A stretch of DNA of 34,754 bases from Bacteroidia bacterium. GTDB lineage: Bacteria > Bacteroidota > Bacteroidia > Bacteroidales > JAPLDU01. Positions 26,447 to 34,600 of the stretch are shown piece by piece. Position numbers and translations under genes: made by a program. The stretch is from positions 1 through 34,754 of the forward strand of contig JAPLDU010000056.1 in NCBI GenBank assembly GCA_026391255.1. The letters run 5' to 3'. The notes under the pieces were generated by a model that was given only the letters and a program-made list of their open reading frames with translations, searched no databases and was not told the DNA's origin. Numbering within the stretch: position 1 is the first letter of the stretch; the number at the start of each line of letters is the position of its first letter.

Positions 26447-26705
26447 AATTTGAAGATTTGAAGATTTGAAAATTTGAAGATTTGAAAATTGAGATCACAC
26501 ACAAAATATTAAATATTTGGAATAAAGTCCAGTGACTGATCAGTTATCAATTAATCATGCCTTAATACCGGAATTAAACAATAAGTTTAATAATTAATTT
26601 TTTCAATTACTAATTTTATTGATTACCCGTATGTGTCATTCAATCATTATATTTTTACATTTTCAAATCCTCAAATTTTCAAATCTTCAAATTTCTTCTT
26701 ATTTT
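26447..26705. repeat. long inverted repeat of GATTTGAA words
   Basis: TTTGAAGATTTGAAGATTTG at 26449 onwards and the complementary TTTTCAAATCCTCAAATTTT to about 26693 form two low-complexity arms of roughly 40 bases around an AT-rich centre with no reading frame. This accounts for the gap between hydF and the HU/SPOR gene. It might serve as a hydF transcription end, but no T-tract hairpin is present. Confidence 0.6.
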
Positions 26706-26727
26706 TGAATGATTATTTGAAGAGAAA

Positions 26728-27729
26728 ATGGAAGTCAATAAATTTATTTACGAACTTTTATTTCAGTACGATTGCGTTATCCTGCCTGATTTTGGAGGAT
26801 TTATCGCAAACTACAGGTCTGCTGAAATCCACCCGAAATTCAATACATTCACTCCTCCGGGTAAAAATATTCTTTTCAACCGTAACCTTGTGCATAACGA
26901 TGGGTTACTGGTCAGTTACATTGCCCGTATTGAAAATCTTGAATATCTCGCATCAAAAAACATCGTTGTCGGATTTGTCAGGGAAACCCTTAGAAAACTG
27001 GAAAAAGGCGAAAGAGTGACTTTTGAAGGGATAGGGGTTTTTTATTTTGACAAACAAAGGAATCTTCAGTTCGAACCTGACAGCTCTACCAATTTTCTTC
27101 TCGATGCCTTTGGTCTTCCGACCTTCCGCTTTCCCGGCATCAGGGAACATAACACTGAGAGACAAATCAGGAGAAAGGTCAGTGGTTCGGGCAAGCCTCG
27201 TCCGCCGATACATAAGGTCACAGCCAGGAAAGTACTGATAGGTCTGCCATTAGTGATTGCCTTGATTGTTATCCCTGTAAGATCAACAATTAACAGGAAT
27301 TCAAGCCTGAGTTCCATTATTCCCCTGCCTTCATATCGGGTAACCCTCGTTCAGCCTGTTAAAGATAAGACATCCGGTGATAGTACAAATCTGGTTCCGG
27401 AATCAGTTAATGCTGCTTCTTTGCCATCACAAAATAACATTCAGGAAAAATCAGCATTGGCTCCAAAAACCGAAGTGCCGGTATTGACAGCACACCATGT
27501 AACGGGCGACAGGAGATTTTATGTTGTGGCCGGCAGTTTCAAATCGAACAAAGGTGCTCAAAAATTAAGTGATGAGTTGTCTGCCTTAGGATCAAATCCT
27601 GTCATCCTTGAACCCGATAATGGCAGAATAAGGATTGCTGTTTTTTCAAGTACCGACCGTCAGGAAGCTATTCAGAAACTGAACTCACTGAAGCCTGAAC
27701 ACCCTGACTACTGGTTGCTGGCCAAATAA
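26728..27729 (+). CDS. HU (CCDC81-type) and SPOR domain membrane protein
   Basis: A 333-aa protein. Residues 1-60 and 62-135 form the paired HU-like fold known from the CCDC81-like prokaryotic family (NKFIYELLFQYDCVILPDFG, GFVRETLRKLEKGERVTFEG, GVFYFDKQRNLQFEPD). A single membrane helix lies at about 168-184 (KVLIGLPLVIALIVIPV), a Pro/Ser/Asn-rich linker follows, and a SPOR domain occupies 262-333 (RRFYVVAGSFKSNKGAQKLS). SPOR domains bind denuded glycan strands of septal peptidoglycan, so the protein probably has its HU part in the cytoplasm and SPOR in the periplasm at division sites. Whether the HU part binds DNA or protein is not known. A weak TATTTTTG box (26700-26707) lies 20 bases before the ATG. 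Confidence 0.9.
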   Translation: MEVNKFIYELLFQYDCVILPDFGGFIANYRSAEIHPKFNTFTPPGKNILFNRNLVHNDGLLVSYIARIENLEYLASKNIVVGFVRETLRKLEKGERVTFEGIGVFYFDKQRNLQFEPDSSTNFLLDAFGLPTFRFPGIREHNTERQIRRKVSGSGKPRPPIHKVTARKVLIGLPLVIALIVIPVRSTINRNSSLSSIIPLPSYRVTLVQPVKDKTSGDSTNLVPESVNAASLPSQNNIQEKSALAPKTEVPVLTAHHVTGDRRFYVVAGSFKSNKGAQKLSDELSALGSNPVILEPDNGRIRIAVFSSTDRQEAIQKLNSLKPEHPDYWLLAK

Positions 27730-27846
27730 TCAGTTCTAAGTTCATAAAGTTCATAAAGTTTATAAAGTTTGTAAAGTTCAGAACAGTCAGAATTCAATTA
27801 ACAATTTCAATCAAAAAGTTAGTTGACTGATGCCTGAAATTCGCAG

Positions 27847-27945
27847 GGATCAGTTCCCCTCCTTGCTTGCAGGGAGGGGTTAGGGGCGGGTAAAAATTAA
27901 ATGCATCAATAACTTGAACTTTTTAAAAATTCAAAACATTTTCTA
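27847..27945. repeat. R2 GC-box repeat, copy b
   Basis: CCCCTCCTTGCTTGCAGGGA and GGGGTTAGGGGCGGGTAAAA are followed by AATGCATCAATAACTTGAA, matching 16687-16790. The same gap also holds near-tandem AAGTTCATAAAGTTTATAAA words (27736-27780) and CTTTCAACTTTCAACTTTTA (27961-27980). Confidence 0.7.
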
Positions 27946-27996
27946 AATAATTAATTCCTAACTTTCAACTTTCAACTTTTAACTTTATAAACTGAC

Positions 27997-29028
27997 TTAC
28001 CATCCTGTGAAATAGCCCGCCAGTCCGGCAATTGCTCCAATCAATATGCACAGGCCCTTGCCAATCAGGAAGCTTTTTCTTGATTCAGCAATAAGTATCA
28101 GGCTGCCATGACCATCCTGAACAATTGAATTGGCAAGTAAAATGCTGAAAGGAATCATTCCTTCAAGGAAGAGAGTGATAAAAACCAGGTGAGGACCTGA
28201 CTGTGGAATGATCCCGATGATCAGGGCAAAAATCAGAATGATGAGAAGGTTGTGTTGTATCCAGTTTTCCAGGTTGAAATAATCCCTGATAAGCAGAAGG
28301 AACAGCAATGTACCGAATGTCCACAGGAATATCCTGATAAGGTGCGATTTAAATACATGCTCTACCAGGTGTTCTTTCAGGAAGTGTTCTGATGTTGTGG
28401 CTACTATGAATACAGCGACCAGGCTGATGACCAGGAATGTGATTTTTTCCCAGGACTCCAGTGTCCAGTAACCAAAATTGATCTCGCCAACCACCAGCAG
28501 GATTATAAAAATAATGAGACCCAGCAGCAGTGCGGCACGCTCAAAACTGATATGTATGCCATGTGTACGTGGCCCGCTGTGTATCTTGTGTTCATGATGA
28601 TCCTCCCGGTGTATTTTAAAATGCTTTTCGGTGAGAGGACTGAAATTTTTATTTTTGAATATCAGATTGACGGCCAGGCCAGCCACGATGGCCAACGGAA
28701 GAAGTATCGCATTTAATTTCAAAGCCACTGATGGCATTGTAGAAAACATGACGAACGATTCATCACCGGTAACGGCGATCATCACGGCCACCAATGCCCC
28801 GATATTTACGAACCTGTGCAGGTATAGGGATGCAATGGTGAATCCTCCGATACATCCGGGAACCACACCAATCACGGAAGCAAATATAACCTGCAGAACG
28901 GAAGACTTGCGAAGATGCTGACCCCACGATTCATTTGACTGTACATTGAGGTATTCAATGATAAGCATGATAACCATCACGAAACTGGTGATCATCAGCG
29001 CTTCTTTGAGTGTTTCAAGTATCGTCAT
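27997..29028 (-). CDS. putative 10-TM metal exporter (ArsP_2 family)
   Basis: A 343-aa inner-membrane protein that matches the putative heavy-metal exporter family PF11449, whose members are often annotated as manganese transporters. It has about nine or ten hydrophobic helices. Two related signature loops are visible, GVVPGCIGGF (54-63) in the first half and GIIPQSGPHLVF (272-283) in the second, which suggests an inverted-repeat transporter. A His-rich loop at 136-160 (KHFKIHREDHHEHKIHSGPR) may bind divalent metal. The acidic TGDES (88-92) lies in a membrane segment. It is monocistronic, between R2 and R1 repeats. The transported ion is not shown by the sequence. Confidence 0.78.
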   Translation of the reverse strand: MTILETLKEALMITSFVMVIMLIIEYLNVQSNESWGQHLRKSSVLQVIFASVIGVVPGCIGGFTIASLYLHRFVNIGALVAVMIAVTGDESFVMFSTMPSVALKLNAILLPLAIVAGLAVNLIFKNKNFSPLTEKHFKIHREDHHEHKIHSGPRTHGIHISFERAALLLGLIIFIILLVVGEINFGYWTLESWEKITFLVISLVAVFIVATTSEHFLKEHLVEHVFKSHLIRIFLWTFGTLLFLLLIRDYFNLENWIQHNLLIILIFALIIGIIPQSGPHLVFITLFLEGMIPFSILLANSIVQDGHGSLILIAESRKSFLIGKGLCILIGAIAGLAGYFTGW

Positions 29029-29108
29029 TGCTTAACAGCCTTGTTTATCTATTTGCAAAGAAAAGAAAACTTGCTGACAGGAAAAGACTTTTAAGAAGAA
29101 AAGTGCAG

Positions 29109-29116
29109 TACTTTTG
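29109..29116 (+). promoter_or_regulatory. -7 promoter-like box upstream of a repeat block
   Basis: TACTTTTG followed by CGGTCTGAAC, similar to the box before hydF. The next plus-strand gene (29571) is over 450 bases away, beyond R1 and the MITE. If this is its promoter, the repeats have inserted into the leader. Confidence 0.3.
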
Positions 29117-29128
29117 CGGTCTGAACAA

Positions 29129-29219
29129 CCTGACCCGGACGAGCCGGAACCAAATAAGAAATCACAAATCGCAATCCGCCGTGGCGGAACAAATATCAAA
29201 TAAATAATAATAAAAAAAA
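29129..29219 (+). repeat. R1 repeat, copy d, left part
   Basis: It runs from CCTGACCCGGACGAGCCGGA through AATCACAAATCGCAA to the poly-A run at 29212-29219, where the 208-bp element is inserted. It carries an extra TCCGCCGTGGCGGA palindrome at 29175-29188. Confidence 0.7.
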
Positions 29220-29427
29220 TCAATGTTATCCGGTAAAAATAACAAAACTAATCTAAGATTCCTCACTGCACTTCGTTTCGCTCGGAATGACAAGCATTTA
29301 AGAAGTGGAAGATTGGGGTTAACGGAAACTTCGTCTCCGTTAACCCCAATCCCTTATAAATTAACAGAACAACTTGTCATTCTGAGCGAAGCGAAGAATC
29401 TCAAACATTTTAACCGGACAACAATGA
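29220..29427 (+). mobile_element. 208-bp MITE-like palindromic element, copy B
   Basis: It has the same length and ends as copy A (TCAATGTTATCCGGTAAAAA at the left; complement TCATTGTTGTCCGGTTAAAA at the right), in the opposite orientation. The flanks are runs of A on both sides (29212-29219 and 29428-29434), consistent with a 7-bp A/T target duplication. The central hairpin 29313-29329 with 29333-29349 (loop TTC) has one mismatch and differs from copy A by several paired changes. It is inserted into R1 copy d and is therefore younger than it. Confidence 0.8.
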
Positions 29428-29562
29428 AAAAAAATACCAAATTCAAAGTAGTTTTTTCGTAATTGAAATTTTGACCGCCGTGGCGGATTGTTTATTATTT
29501 GTGATTTGTTTTTTGTTATTTGTGATTTTTTTCCAAAATGTGTCAAGATTTCAGAAATTAGA
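29428..29562 (+). repeat. R1 repeat, copy d, right part
   Basis: It continues the R1 element after the MITE: AATTGAAATTTTGA, an inserted ACCGCCGTGGCGGA (29474-29487), then TTGTTTATTATTTGTGATTT and the end GTGTCAAGATTTCAGAAATT, which is the complement of the start of copies b and c. It finishes eight bases before the deacetylase ATG. Confidence 0.7.
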
Positions 29563-29570
29563 TACAAAAA

Positions 29571-30425
29571 ATGAAACCCTGCCTTATTTTCTGTACATTG
29601 CTGTATTTCAGTTCATTTTATTCTTTCGCACAGGATAAAGAATTCAGGAACGACAAGTTCATCCGGCATTTGTACCACGACAGCTCGTATGTGAACCATA
29701 AGACAAAGCTTATTAAGTTATTTGCCCATTCGAAGCCGGGACAATGGGGCGAGTTTGTTAAAGGGGTTGACGAAGAACTTGCTACTCAGCGTAAGATCAT
29801 TGCATTGACTTTTGATGCCTGCGGAGGAAAACACGGAAGTAAATACGACAGGGAACTGATAGAATTTCTTAGAGCAGAAAAGATTGCTGCAACATTATTT
29901 GTCGCCGGAATATGGATAGATAAAAACACCGAAACGTTCAGAATGCTAAGTCGTGATACTTTATTTGAGATAGAAAATCACGGATTTAATCACAAACCCT
30001 GTGCAGTAGATGGAGAAAGTGAGTATGGGATCAGGGGAACCCATAATGTGCCGGATGCATATGATGAAATCGAGGCCAATGAGTTAAAGATACAGAAACT
30101 CACCGGCAGGCGGCCCTTGTTTTACCGTTCAGCTACTGCGTATACCGACGAAGCATGTGCTAAAATTGCCCGCCAGCTTGGTGTTACGGTCGTAAGTTTT
30201 GATTTATTGTCAGGAGATGCCATCCCTCACAACCCGGTGGATACTATTGTACATAATGTTTTGAAAAATATGAAACCTGGAGCCATAGTAATCATGCACT
30301 TCAACCGGCCCGAATGGAACACTTATGAAGCCCTGAAAAAGATCGTCCCTCAACTCAGAAAACTGGGCTATAGCTTTACACGCCTGCAAGATTATCCGCT
30401 AAAGGAAGACAAGGCTTCAGAATGA
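29571..30425 (+). CDS. secreted polysaccharide deacetylase (NodB/CE4 family)
   Basis: A 284-aa exported enzyme with signal peptide 1-20 (IFCTLLYFSSFYSFA), expected to remove acetyl groups from N- or O-acetylated sugars of peptidoglycan or a surface polysaccharide. NodB motifs: TFDAC at 80-84 (catalytic-base Asp82; the usual second, metal-binding Asp is Ala83), H137-x-x-x-H141 in ENHGFNH as metal ligands, FYRSATAY (184-191) in place of the RPPYG motif, and IVIMHFN with His243. TFDAC is a recurrent variant in a subset of the family, so activity may be retained with altered metal binding. Its ATG is only eight bases after an R1 repeat, which places the repeat in its leader. Confidence 0.88.
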   Translation: MKPCLIFCTLLYFSSFYSFAQDKEFRNDKFIRHLYHDSSYVNHKTKLIKLFAHSKPGQWGEFVKGVDEELATQRKIIALTFDACGGKHGSKYDRELIEFLRAEKIAATLFVAGIWIDKNTETFRMLSRDTLFEIENHGFNHKPCAVDGESEYGIRGTHNVPDAYDEIEANELKIQKLTGRRPLFYRSATAYTDEACAKIARQLGVTVVSFDLLSGDAIPHNPVDTIVHNVLKNMKPGAIVIMHFNRPEWNTYEALKKIVPQLRKLGYSFTRLQDYPLKEDKASE

Positions 30426-30696
30426 TGGATGATGGATGATGAACTATGAATGATGAGTTATGAACTCTGATGAAATAATGATAGATTTTAGATATGACAA
30501 TTATTTCAGGACTCAGATTAGCTGTATCAAATACCCCGGAGTACATAACAAAACATATTATGAAAATAGTTCATGCCCTGAAGGGGCAATTGCAATAGCA
30601 CAGGGCAACGTCCTGTGAAATATGAAGTGAATAAATATTATTCAGCCCTGAAAGGGCGAAAGCATAATACGATACCATAATTATTAAAAGTTTTTG
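30426..30696. repeat. intergenic block of short palindromes
   Basis: It starts with near-tandem GATGGATGATGGATGATGA words. It then has three small hairpins, GCCCTGAAGGGGC (30575-30587), CACAGGGCAACGTCCTGTG (30599-30617) and GCCCTGAAAGGGC (30645-30657), a dispersed repeat type. No reading frame is supported. Confidence 0.6.
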
Positions 30697-30770
30697 TAAG
30701 TATGATATTAGAGAGGTTCACGTATAGTTTTGTAAGAGCACCGGGTGAAACTCTCAGTCGTAACTCGGCT
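30697..30770 (+). mobile_element. remnant of a group II intron 3' end (domains V-VI)
   Basis: TTCACGTATAGTTTTGTAAG resembles the 3' half of bacterial group II intron domain V and its linker (CACGTACGGTTCTGTGAG), preceded by GTATGA and a GAGAGG loop. It is followed by CCGGGTGAAACTCTC and CGTAACTCGG, which resemble domain VI and the 3' end (GGGTGAAATTCCC ... CTACTCGA). The 5' arm of domain V pairs poorly, and no intron-encoded reverse transcriptase or 5' intron end is present, so it would be a dead fragment. The match is from memory of the consensus; a covariance search would settle it. Confidence 0.45.
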
Positions 30771-30813
30771 TTAGACAATCTTAAAAAGACGACAAAAGCA
30801 AAATAGTGAATGC

Positions 30814-31287
30814 TCAATCACAGATAATAATGTAACCGTCTTTGCCATTGTAAGTCATATTCCAGTGCATCATTATATCACGACCTATAAGACAATCAAA
30901 TCCTTTTAGAGGGCAACTCACAACAGGAACTTCTTTTCCGCTGCCCCAATGGAATTGAATATAGGCATAATAAGCAGGACGTTCCTGTTCGTCCTGAACA
31001 GAAGTAACTTTTTGAACACCTGTTTGAATAAGCATCAATGCTTCGGCAACCTTTGGTGTAATGACAGTTCCAAAAGCCCCTGTGTCAATTAAGGCATTAA
31101 TCCTTACAGATGGAACAGGATTACCTTCTGCAGCAAGTTTCTGTGCAACTGACTTAGGATGTGTAATAGTTATTGGTATGATAGCGCCTCTGTTTTGCAA
31201 TGCAATTCCGGGGTGAATGGGAATGAGAATTTTTTTACCCTCCTTCTCTACTTGTTGAAGACCGCCAAAAGGTATTGTAACTATCAT
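30814..31287 (-). CDS. retropepsin-like aspartic protease
   Basis: A 157-aa protein with a single retropepsin-like fold. The catalytic motif is ALIDTGAFGTVI (65-76, Asp68), and the later hydrophobic-hydrophobic-Gly element is DCLIGRDIMMHWN (131-143). One active-site Asp per chain means it should work as a homodimer, like viral retropepsins. There is no signal peptide, so it is probably cytoplasmic. Its ATG overlaps the stop of the upstream small gene by ATGA (31284-31287), a sign of translational coupling. Bacterial proteases of this kind are commonly found next to such a small partner. Substrates are unknown, and self-processing of the partner or role in stress is only speculation. Confidence 0.85.
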   Translation of the reverse strand: MIVTIPFGGLQQVEKEGKKILIPIHPGIALQNRGAIIPITITHPKSVAQKLAAEGNPVPSVRINALIDTGAFGTVITPKVAEALMLIQTGVQKVTSVQDEQERPAYYAYIQFHWGSGKEVPVVSCPLKGFDCLIGRDIMMHWNMTYNGKDGYIIICD

Positions 31288-31508
31288 AGTGCTGCAGTTG
31301 AGATAAAGTTTACCGGTGTGGTTTCGGACATAAAATAAACGAGGAAACTACCTTCAATGCCGTAGTTATTAACACCTTCTTCAGCCGCCGCATTATAGGT
31401 ATCAAATGACCCGACAACCTGTTGCTCGTTAACAAGAATATACTTGTTGCGATAAAGGTTTAAGAGGTTATCAAAGTCTCCTTTGACATACTCTAAATTT
31501 TGAGACAT
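31284..31508 (-). CDS. small DUF5678-like protein, partner of the retropepsin
   Basis: A 74-aa cytoplasmic protein. I choose the ATG at 31506-31508 because an AAAGGA stretch lies just before it. The frame extends upstream to 31628, but that part crosses the promoter region and looks unnatural. The sequence YVKGDFDNLLNLYRNKYILV...QQVVGSFDTYNAAAEEGV...GSFLVYFM has the form of the DUF5678 family: a Tyr/Trp-x-x-Lys-Tyr-[IV] strand, a short turn, then a helix and FLV strand. It overlaps the protease gene by four bases and the two are surely co-transcribed. It could be an adaptor, inhibitor or substrate of the protease; the sequence does not tell which. Confidence 0.65.
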   Translation of the reverse strand: MSQNLEYVKGDFDNLLNLYRNKYILVNEQQVVGSFDTYNAAAEEGVNNYGIEGSFLVYFMSETTPVNFISTAAL

Positions 31509-31554
31509 TTTTTCCTTTAACATTTTATGAAGTTTTATTACTATTTTTGGACTG

Positions 31555-31562
31555 CAAAGATA
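31555..31562 (-). promoter_or_regulatory. -7 promoter box for the DUF5678/retropepsin pair
   Basis: Reads TATCTTTG on the minus strand (then CAGTCC), an exact TAnnTTTG match 46 bases before the chosen start codon. No clear TTTG box is seen 19-21 bases further upstream. Confidence 0.4.
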
Positions 31563-31636
31563 AAAAAATTTTCCTGTTAACCATTCTTTTCCGATATTTA
31601 CACTCCGTAAAGGTATCCACACAAACATAATTCCGT

Positions 31637-31650
31637 CCTGCCTTGGCGGG
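31637..31650. repeat. degenerate CCnGCCnnGGCGGG micro-palindrome
   Basis: CCTGCCTTGGCGGG lies 10 bases before the start codon of the restriction enzyme, where it could form a small hairpin in the leader. It is related to the units at 11599-11613, 29175-29188 and 29474-29487. Confidence 0.4.
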
Positions 31651-31660
31651 AATTAATGCT

Positions 31661-34600
31661 ATGAGCAACCCAACGATAAATAAATACTATTCTGCACTTG
31701 ACAGGGTATTGCAATTCGGCAAATCGTCGAACGAACAAAGTATACGCACCCCGTTCCTGAACCTGCTCAACGAATATGCCCGCAAGCAAAACTACGAGGT
31801 AGTGGCAGAAGTCACCTGTCTGGGAACAAAAGGCAGGCCGGTGCGCCCCGATGGCATTGTAAAAAACCTTTTCGGCCTTGACATCGGACTTTGGGAAAGC
31901 AAGGACGAAAAGACCGATCTCGATGACGAGATTGATGCCAAGATCAGGAAAGGATACCCACTGACCAATATCCTGTTTGAGGACAGCCAAACCGCTGTGC
32001 TTTACCAGCGGGGCGCTGAAATTAACAGGGCGCCGGTAAGGGATGCAGATCAACTACACAAGCTGCTGATTGATTTTTTTGCTTATAAAAGCGATACCGT
32101 TTATAAGTTTGAAGACGCCCTAGAAAAATTCAAAGCCGATATTCCCATCATCGTTGAAACCTTACGCAGCCGGATTGAAGCCGCCGGCAGGAAAAACAAA
32201 AACTTTATAGCAGTCAGCGCCACTTTCCTCGAACTATGCAAGACCGAGATCAATCCGGCGATTACCGAAGCCGATGTGCGTGAAATGATGATACAGCACA
32301 TCCTTACCAGCGACCTCTTTAGCAAAGTATTTGACGACCCTGAATTTCACCGCCACAACAACATTGCCCGCGAACTGGAAAAACTGGTTGAAACCCTGTT
32401 TGACTACAGCGAACGCCGCAACCTGCTTGGTCAGATCGAGCATTATTACGATGCCATCAACAGCGCTGCCGCAGGTATTGCCGACCACCACGAAAAACAG
32501 AAATTTCTGAAAGTGCTCTACGAAAACTTTTATAAGGTATACAACCCCAAGGCGGCCGACCGTCTGGGCGTAGTATACACCCCGAATGAAATCGTAAATT
32601 TCATGATCGAAAGCACCGATTACCTGCTGCACAAACATTTTAATAAAACTTTGTCCGATAAAAACGTGGAAATATTAGACCCGGCCACCGGTACGGGCAC
32701 TTTTATAACGTCTATTATTGATTACATTCCCAACCACCTCTTAGTTTACAAGTACAAAAATGAAATACACGCGAACGAAGTGGCCATCCTGCCTTACTAC
32801 GTGGCTAACCTGAACGTGGAGTTTACCTTCAAGCAAAAGATGGGTTATTACGAAGAATTTAAAAACCTCTGCTTTGTGGATACGCTCGATAACACAGACG
32901 CCCTGGCATACAGCGGAAAACAACATGATCTTTTCGCACTGACAAGCGAAAATACCGAACGCATTAAAAGACAAAACAGTAAAAAGATTTCGGTTGTAAT
33001 TGGAAATCCGCCATATAATGCCAACCAGTTAAATGAAAATGAGAATAATAAAAACCGGGAATATCCTGCAATTGATAAGCGAATAAAGGATACCTACATA
33101 AAACATAGTACTGCGCAAAAGACAAAATTATATGATATGTATACCCGGTTTTTAAGATGGGCTACAGATAGAGTGGATAAGAATGGAATTGTCGCGTTTA
33201 TCAGCAACAGTTCCTTTATTAATTCAAGGACTTATGATGGTTTCAGAAATGTAGTTGTTAAAGAATTTAATGAAATATGGATAATAGACTTAAAAGGAAA
33301 TGCAAGGACAAGTGGAGAACAAAGAAGGAAAGAGGGCGGAAACGTATTCTCTGATTTAATCAGAGTGGGGGTTTCTGTTTATTTTTTAATAAAAAAGGAA
33401 AATGAAGAAGGTTGTAAAATTTATTATAATGCAATACAAGATTACGTAAAAGCGGATGAGAAAAAAGAATATTTGCAGGTAAATAAATTACAGAATTTAA
33501 AGTTTGAAAAAATTATTCCTGATAGAAATAATAACTGGATAAATCTTGCTGAAAATGATCTTGATTGTTTAACAGCACTTATTGATAAAGATGTAAAATC
33601 AGGCAAAAGCAACAAAGCTCTTTTTATTAATCATTCTTTAGGAATAGCAACAAATAGAGATGAATGGGTATATGACTTTTCACAAAATAATCTTGAAATA
33701 AAAATCAAATATTTTGTTGACATTTATGTCAGTGAATCAACAAGATGGAATAATTCAGATAAAAAATATCTGATAAAGGATTTTGTTGATAGAAAAATAA
33801 AATGGACATCAGAATTAGAAGCTTATCTGCAGAAGAAATATCCATTAGTCTATATAAAAAATAGAATACGTGAAGGAATTTATCGACCATTTATTAAACA
33901 ATTTGTGTATTTTGATAAAGTAGTTATTCACAGATTATATCAACAAGAGAATTTTTGGGGAATAGAAAATACTTATGAAAACTTTGTAATTTGTATAAAT
34001 ACAGGTGGTAAAGAATTTAATGTCATAGCTTGTGATTGTATTCCTAACAATCATTTTAATGGGGATTCTCAATGTCTTCCACTCTACAATTATAATAAGC
34101 AAGGTATCCGTAAAGATAACCTCACCGACTGGGGCATAGAGCAGTTTGTAACGCATTACAATGACAAAACAATTACAAAAGAAGACATCTTCCATTACAC
34201 GTATGCAGTGCTGCACAACCCGGCATACCGCAAAAAGTACGAGCTGAATTTAAAGCGTGAGTTTCCCCGCTTGCCATTTTATGAGGATTTCCGGCAATGG
34301 GCTGCCTGGGGCAAGTCGTTGATGGATTTGCATATTAACTACGAATCCATTGAACCATTTCCCTTACAGGAGCACACTATTGTAGTAAAAGCAAAACCCG
34401 GACTGCAAAAGGAAATGTTCAGTATTGCAGCAGAGCCTGAAGTGATGTTTGGCAAAATGCCGAAAGTTAAAGTCAGACTGAAGGCCGATAAGGAAGCCGG
34501 AACGATTGAAATTGACGAGAATACCTCTTTATCAGGCGTACCTAAAGAAGCCTGGGATTACAAACTTGGTAACCGCTCAGCCCTCGAATGGATACTCGAC

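Noticed and set aside
26447-26705. CRISPR-like regular spacing of GATTTGAA words
   Set aside because: The words are tandem low-complexity repeats without unique spacers, and the two arms are inverted to each other.
29223-29462. Plus-strand frame of 79 codons
   Set aside because: It lies almost wholly inside the 208-bp MITE-like element and the R1 arm.
30697-30770. A functional group II intron
   Set aside because: Only the 3' domains are suggested; there is no 5' end, no reverse transcriptase gene, and the domain V 5' arm pairs poorly.
31598-32974. Several minus-strand frames of 70-150 codons opposite the restriction enzyme
   Set aside because: They are antisense shadows. The plus frame has clear nuclease, methylase and ISP motifs throughout and is uninterrupted to the edge.
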